Of a DNA stretch of 64,000 nucleotides, positions 59,501 through 64,000 are shown in pieces. Location of the stretch: contig CM062201.1 of the NCBI GenBank assembly GCA_031216445.1, positions 1,178,001 through 1,242,000 on the forward strand, given 5' to 3'. The notes beneath the pieces were generated by a model. It saw nothing but the letters and a program-made list of their open reading frames with translations. It made no database searches and was not told the DNA's origin. Numbering within the stretch: position 1 is the stretch's first letter; each line of letters starts with the position of its first letter. Made by a program: the position numbers and the translations under genes. This DNA comes from Lateolabrax maculatus (lineage: Eukaryota; Chordata; Actinopteri; Acropomatiformes; Lateolabracidae).

Positions 59501-62500
59501 ACGTGTGTCATGTGAGTGTTTGTGAAGTGTCACGTGTGTGTCACGTGTGTGTTTGAAGTGTCACGTGAGTGTGTGTGAAGTTTCACGTGTGTGTAGGAAA
59601 TGTCACGTGTCTGTGACTGAAGTGTCACGTGTGTGTCATGTGAGTGTTTGTGAAGTGTCACGTGTGTCATGTGAGTGGTTGTGAAGTGTCACGTGTGTGT
59701 CAAGTGAGTGTTTGTGAAGTGTCACTTGAGTGTGTGTGTGAAGTGTCACGTGAGTGTGTGTGAAGTTTCACGTGTGTGTAGAAAATGTCACGTGTCTGTG
59801 ACTGAAGTGTCACGTGAGTGTTTGTGAAGTGTCACGTGTGTGTCATGTGAGTGTTTGTGAAGTGTCACGTGTGTGTCATGTGAGTGTTTGTGAAGTGTCA
59901 CGTGTGTGTCATGTGAGTGGTTGTGAAGTGTCACGTGTGTGTCAAGTGAGTGTTTGTGAAGTGTCACTTGAGTGTGTGTGTGTGAAGTGTTACGTGTCTG
60001 AGTATATGTGAAGTGTCACGTGTGTGTCACGTGAGTGTTTGTGAAGTGTCACGTGTGTGTGTGTGAAGTGTCACGTGTGTGTAGGAAATGTCACGTGTCT
60101 GTGACTGAAGTGTCACGTGTGTGTCACGTGTGTTTGAAGTGTCACGTGTATGTCATGTGAGTGTTTGTGAAGTGTCACGTGTGTGTCACGTGTGTGTTTG
60201 AAGTGTCACGTGAGTGTGTAGGAAATATTACATGTCTCTGACTGAAGTGTCACGTGTGTGTCACGTGAGTGTTTGTGAAGTGTCACGTGTGTGTCACGTG
60301 AGTGTTTGTGAAGTGTCACGTGTGTGTCACGTGTGTGTTTGAAGTGTCACGTGAGTGTGTGTGAAGTGTCACGTGCGTGTGTAGGAAATGTCACGTGTCT
60401 GTGACTGAAGTGTCACCTGTGTGTCACGTGAGTGTTTGTGAAGTGTCCCGTGTGTGTCATGTGAGTGTTTGTGAAGTGTCACTTGAGTGTGTGTGTGTGA
60501 AGTGTCACGTGAGTGTGTGAAGTGTCACGTGAGTGTTAGTGAAGTTTCACGTGTGTGTCATGTGAGTGTTTGTGAAGTGTCGAGTGTATGTCATGTGAGT
60601 GTTTGTGAAGTGTCACGTGTGTGTCACGTGTGTGTTTGAAGTGTCACGTGAGTGTTTGTGACGTGTCACGTGTGTGTCATGTGAGTGTTTGTGAAGTGTC
60701 ACGTGTGTGTCATGTGAGTGTTTGTGAATTGTCACTTGAGTGTGTGTGTGAAGTGTCCAGTGAGTGTGTGAAGTATCACGTGTGTGTAGCAAATGTCACG
60801 TGTCTGTGACTGAAGTGTCACGCGTGTGTCATGTGAGTGTTTGTGAAGTGTCGTTTGTGTCAAGTGAGTGTTTTAAAGTGTCACGTGTGTGTCATGTGAG
60901 TGTTTGTGAAGTGTCACGTGTGTGTCATGTGAGTGTTTGTGAAGTGTCACGTGTGTCAAGTGAGTGTTTGTGAAGTGTCACGTGTGTCATGTGAGTGTTT
61001 GTGAAGAGTGAAGTGTGTGTCACGTGTGTGTTTGAAGTGTCACTTGAGTGTGTGTGAAGTTTCACGTGTGTGTAGGAAATGTCACGTGTCTGTGACTGAA
61101 GTGTCACGTGTGTGTCACGTGAGTGTTAGTGAAGTGTCACGTGTGTGTCATGTGAGTGTTTGTGAAGTGTCACGTGTGTGTCATGTGAGTGGTTGTGAAG
61201 TGTCACGTGTGTGTCAAGTGAGTGTTTGTGAAGTTTCACGTGTGTGTAGGAAATGTCACGTGTCTGAGTATATGTGAAGTGTCACGTGTGTTTGTTAGAA
61301 TTGTCACGTGAGTGTGTGTGAAGTGTCACGTGTGTAGGAAATGTCACGTGTCTGTGACTGAAGTGTCACGTGTGTGTCACGTGAGTGTTTGTGAAGTGTC
61401 ACGTGTGTGTCATGTGAGTGTTTGTAGAGTGTCACGTGTGTGTCACGTGTGTTTGAAGTGTCACGTGTGTGTCATGTGAGTGTTTGTGAAGTGTCACGTG
61501 TGTGTCACGTGTGTGTTTGAAGTGTCACGTGAGTGTGTAGGAAATGTTACATGTCTGTGACTGAAGTGTCACGTGTGTGTCACGTGAGTGTTTGTGAAGT
61601 GTCAAGTGTGTGTCACGTGTGTGTTTGAAGTGTCACTTGAGTGTGTGTGAAGTTTCACGTGTGTGTAGGAAATGTCACGTGTCTGTGACTGAAGTGTCAC
61701 GTGTGTGTCATGTGAGTGTTTGTGAAGTGTCACGTGTGTCATGTGAGTGGTTGTGAAGTGTCACGTGTGTGTCAAGTGAGTGTTTGTGAAGTGTCACTTG
61801 AGTGTGTGTGAAGTGTCACGTGAGTGTGTGTGAAGTTTCACGTGTGTGTAGAAAATGTCACGTGTCTGTGACTGAAGTGTCACGTGAGTGTTTGTGAAGT
61901 GTCACGTGTGTGTCATGTGAGTGTTTGTGAAGTGTCACGTGTGTGTCATGTGAGTGTTTGTGAAGTGTCACGTGTGTGTCATGTGAGTGGTTGTGAAGTG
62001 TCACGTGTGTGTCAAGTGAGTGTTTGTGAAGTGTCACTTGAGTGTATGTGTGTGAAGTGTTACGTGTCTGAGTATATGTGAAGTGTCACGTGTGTTTGTT
62101 AGAAGTGTAACGTGTGTGTGAGGAGTGTCACGTGTGTGAACTGTGTGTTTGTGAAGTGTCACGTGAGTGTGTGTGAAGTGTCACGTGTGTGTAGGAAATG
62201 TCACGTGTCTGTGACTGAAGTGTCACGTGTGTGTCACGTGAGTGTTTGTGAAGTGTCAAGTGTGTGTCACGTGTGTGTTTGAAGTGTCACGTGAGTGTGT
62301 AGGAAATGTTACATGTCTCTGACTGAAGTGTCACGTGTGTGTCACGTGAGTGTTTGTGAAGTGTCACGTGTGTGTCACGTGAGTGGTTGTGAAGTGTCAC
62401 GTGTGTCACGTGTGTGTTTGAAGTGTCATTTGACTGTGTGTGTGTGAAGTGTTACGTGAGTGTGTGTGAAGTTTCACGTGTGTAGGAAATGTCACGTGTC

Positions 62501-63140
62501 TGTGACTGAAGTGTCACCTGTGTGTCACGTGAGTGTTTGTGAAGTGTCCCGTGTGTGTCATGTGAGTGTTTGTGAAGTGTCACTTGAGTGTGTGTGAAGT
62601 GTCACGTGAGTGTTAGTGAAGTGTCACGTGTGTGTCCTGTGAGTGTTTGTGAAGTGTCACGTGTGTGTCATCTGAGTGTTTGTGAAGTGTCACGTGTGTG
62701 TCACGTGTGTGTTTGAAGTGTCACGTGAGTGTGCGTGAAGTGTCACGTGAGTGTGTAGGAAATGTCACGTGTCTGTGACTGAAGTGTCACGTGTGTGTCA
62801 CGTGAGTGTTTGTGACGTGTCACATGTGTGTCATGTGAGTGTTTGTGAAGTGTCACGTGTGTGTCATGTGAGTGTTTGTGAATTGTCACTTGAGTGTGTG
62901 TGTGTGAAGTGTCACGTGAGTGTGTGAAGTATCACGTGTGTGTAGCAAATGTCACGTGTCTATGACTGAAGTGTCACGCGTGTGTCATGTGAGTGTTTGT
63001 GAAGTGACGTGTGTGTCAAGTGAGTGTTTGTGAAGTGTCACGTGTGTGTCATGTGAGTGTTTGTGAAGTGTCACGTGTGTGTCAAGTGAGTGTTTGTGAA
63101 GTGTCACGTGTGTGTCATGTGTGTGTGTGAAGTGTCACGT
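56514..63140 (+). repeat. More diverged satellite array with ~2.07-kb higher-order repeat
   Basis: Distal to the inversion the large-copy match is lost. Bases 59,535-60,026 recur at 61,607-62,096 (shift 2,072 then 2,070). A TTACATGTCTCTG variant recurs at shift 2,081, and GTGTCACCTGTG with GTGTCCCGTG recurs at about 59,129, 60,412 and 62,514. GAGTATATG/GTTAGAAG markers are at about 57,096, 59,999 (truncated), 61,266 (truncated) and 62,070. The copies differ more than those of the 13-56 kb domain, suggesting an older or less homogenised section. There is no gene. Confidence 0.82.
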
Positions 63141-63730
63141 GTTTGAGAAGTGTCATGTGTGTTTTTGTGTGAAGTGTTGTGTGTGTGCGATATGTCATGT
63201 GTGTGAAGTGTCACGTGTGTGTGAGAAGTTCCACGTGTGTGTGAAGTGTCACGTGTGTGTATGTGAATGTGTGTGAAGTGTCACGTGTGTATGAGGTGTC
63301 ACGTGTGTATGTGTGTGTGAAGTGTCAAGTATGTGTGAGAAAAGTGTCACCTGTGTTACGTGAGTGTGTGAAGTGTCGTGTGTGAGTGTTTGTGAAGTGT
63401 CACGTGTGTGTCATGTGTGTGTTTGAAGTGTCACTTGAGTGTGTGTGTGAAGTGTCACGTGAGTGTGTGTGAAGTGTCACGTGTGTGTAGGAAATGTCAC
63501 GTGTCTGTGAGTGAAGTATCACGTGTGTGTATGTGTTTGTGAAGTGTCACGTGTGTGTGAAGTGTCACCTGTGTGTATGAGATGTCACGTGTGTATGTGT
63601 GTGTGAAGTGTCACGTATGTGTGAGAGAAGTGTCACCTGAGTGTGTGTGCAGTGTTACGTGTGTTTGTTAGAAGTGTAACGTGTGTGTGAGGAGTGTCAC
63701 GTGTGTGAACTGTGTGTTTGTGAAGTGTCA
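63140..63730 (+). repeat. Diverged relative of the divergent block
   Basis: GAAGTGTTGTGTGTG, GTGTATGTGAATG, GTATGAGGTGTCAC and GTGTCACCTG follow the same order as 5,690-5,880, but with many substitutions (for example GCGATATGTCATG, GAAGTTCCACG). No GCATGC core is present. It ends in the TTTGTTAGAAGTGTAAC and GTGAACTG marker at about 63,660-63,722. Confidence 0.75.
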
Positions 63731-64000
63731 CATGAGTGTGTGTGAAGTGTCACGTGTGTGTAGGAAATGTCACGTGTCTGTGACTGAAGTGTCACGTGTG
63801 TGTCACGTTAGTGTTTGTGAAGTGTCACGTATGTGTCACGTGTGTGTTTGAAGTGTCACTTGAGTATGTGTGTGAAGTGTCACGTGAGTGTTTGTGACGT
63901 GTCACGTGTGTGTCATGTGAGTGTTTGTGAAGTGTCACGTGTGTGTCATGTGAGTGTTTGTGAATTGTCACTTGAGTGTGTGTGTGAAGTGTCCAGTGAG
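63730..64000 (+). repeat. Regular satellite array at the right edge
   Basis: The last 120 bases, ending GTGTCCAGTGAG, match the module ending at 60,764 (shift 3,236), including GTTTGTGACGTGTCACG and GTGAATTGTCACTTG. The array continues past the window end. Confidence 0.8.

Larger units (their letters stand above)
1..64000. repeat. GT-rich 33-bp satellite array spanning the whole window
   Basis: Every stretch of the window reads as variants of one tandem repeat. The dominant 33-bp unit consists of three 11-mers: GTGTCACGTGT, GTGTCATGTGA and GTGTTTGTGAA. All three start with GTGT and fit an ancestral 11-mer close to GTGTYAYGTGA. It alternates with a 42-bp cassette carrying GTGTAGGAAAT or GTGTAGCAAAT followed by GTCACGTGTCT and GTGACTGAAG. 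The top strand keeps the same polarity throughout except for about 74 bp near 56.44 kb. No transposon, single-copy sequence, tRNA, rRNA or spliced-gene signal interrupts it. Pure GT runs are short (under about 20 nt), so this is not a simple (GT)n microsatellite. The host cannot be identified from the sequence; a eukaryote is inferred from array size and style. Confidence 0.97.

Noticed and set aside
1..64000. CRISPR array (direct repeats near 33 bp)
   Set aside because: There are no unique spacers; the repeats are head to tail, and no cas genes are present.
1..64000. Telomeric repeat or simple (GT)n microsatellite
   Set aside because: No TTAGGG-type hexamer array exists, and pure GT runs are short. 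The period is 11/33/42 bp with fixed CAC, AAG and AGGAAAT marks.
1..64000. AGGAAAT as an ETS or NFAT site array
   Set aside because: The GGAA core is too short to support a call, and there is no flanking consensus. It is noted only as the cassette mark.

Overview
The whole window is one uninterrupted satellite (macrosatellite-scale tandem array). I find no protein-coding gene, RNA gene, transposon, CRISPR array or other single-copy sequence anywhere in it. The top strand is strongly G+T rich. The commonest repeat unit is 33 bp and is built from three related 11-mers: GTGTCACGTGT, GTGTCATGTGA and GTGTTTGTGAA. In that unit 25 of 33 bases are G or T, GC is 15 of 33, and G outnumbers C by 12 to 3. 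A second common element is a 42-bp cassette in which GTGTAGGAAAT or GTGTAGCAAAT precedes GTCACGTGTCT and GTGACTGAAG. Large GT-rich arrays of this size point to a eukaryote with a big genome assembled from long reads, probably an animal. The sequence holds nothing that fixes the species or the chromosome position.

The array is a nest of duplications of increasing size: 11-mer, 33/42-bp unit, higher-order repeats (HORs) of roughly 0.66 to 2.1 kb, a 3.06-kb tandem duplication, a displacement of about 9.35 kb, and a displacement of about 20.4 to 23.4 kb. The largest copy pair is about 13.88-36.07 kb (proximal) and 37.25-56.44 kb (distal). They are nearly identical by eye. The proximal copy carries one extra 3-kb unit.

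Layout: 1-5.57 kb is a regular array with 0.9-1.1 kb HORs. 5.57-8.98 kb is a less regular, divergent block with three copies of a GCATGC-bearing core. 8.98-13.25 kb is regular array. 13.25-16.82 kb holds 789-bp and 1,636-bp HORs. 16.82-18.33 kb is a second copy of the divergent block. 18.32-26.77 kb is regular array with several marker modules. 26.77-32.85 kb is the 3-kb tandem duplication, with a 1,074-bp HOR inside. 32.85-36.07 kb contains ATTGG-bearing units. 36.07-37.25 kb is a mosaic joint. 37.25-56.44 kb is the distal copy of the 13.88-36.07 kb region. 56.440-56.513 kb is a short inverted piece, the only polarity change seen. 56.51-63.14 kb is a more diverged array with HORs of about 2.07 kb. 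63.14-63.73 kb is a diverged relative of the divergent block, followed by array to the end.

There are no genes to act together. The most notable properties are structural: very dense CACGTG/CATGTG E-box-type palindromes at 11-bp and 22-bp steps, layered amplification with readable crossover joints, and one inverted junction that coincides with the end of the 20-kb duplication. Open reading frames of 60-133 codons exist on both strands only because 33 and 42 are multiples of three and the unit lacks stops in one frame per strand. I do not call them genes.
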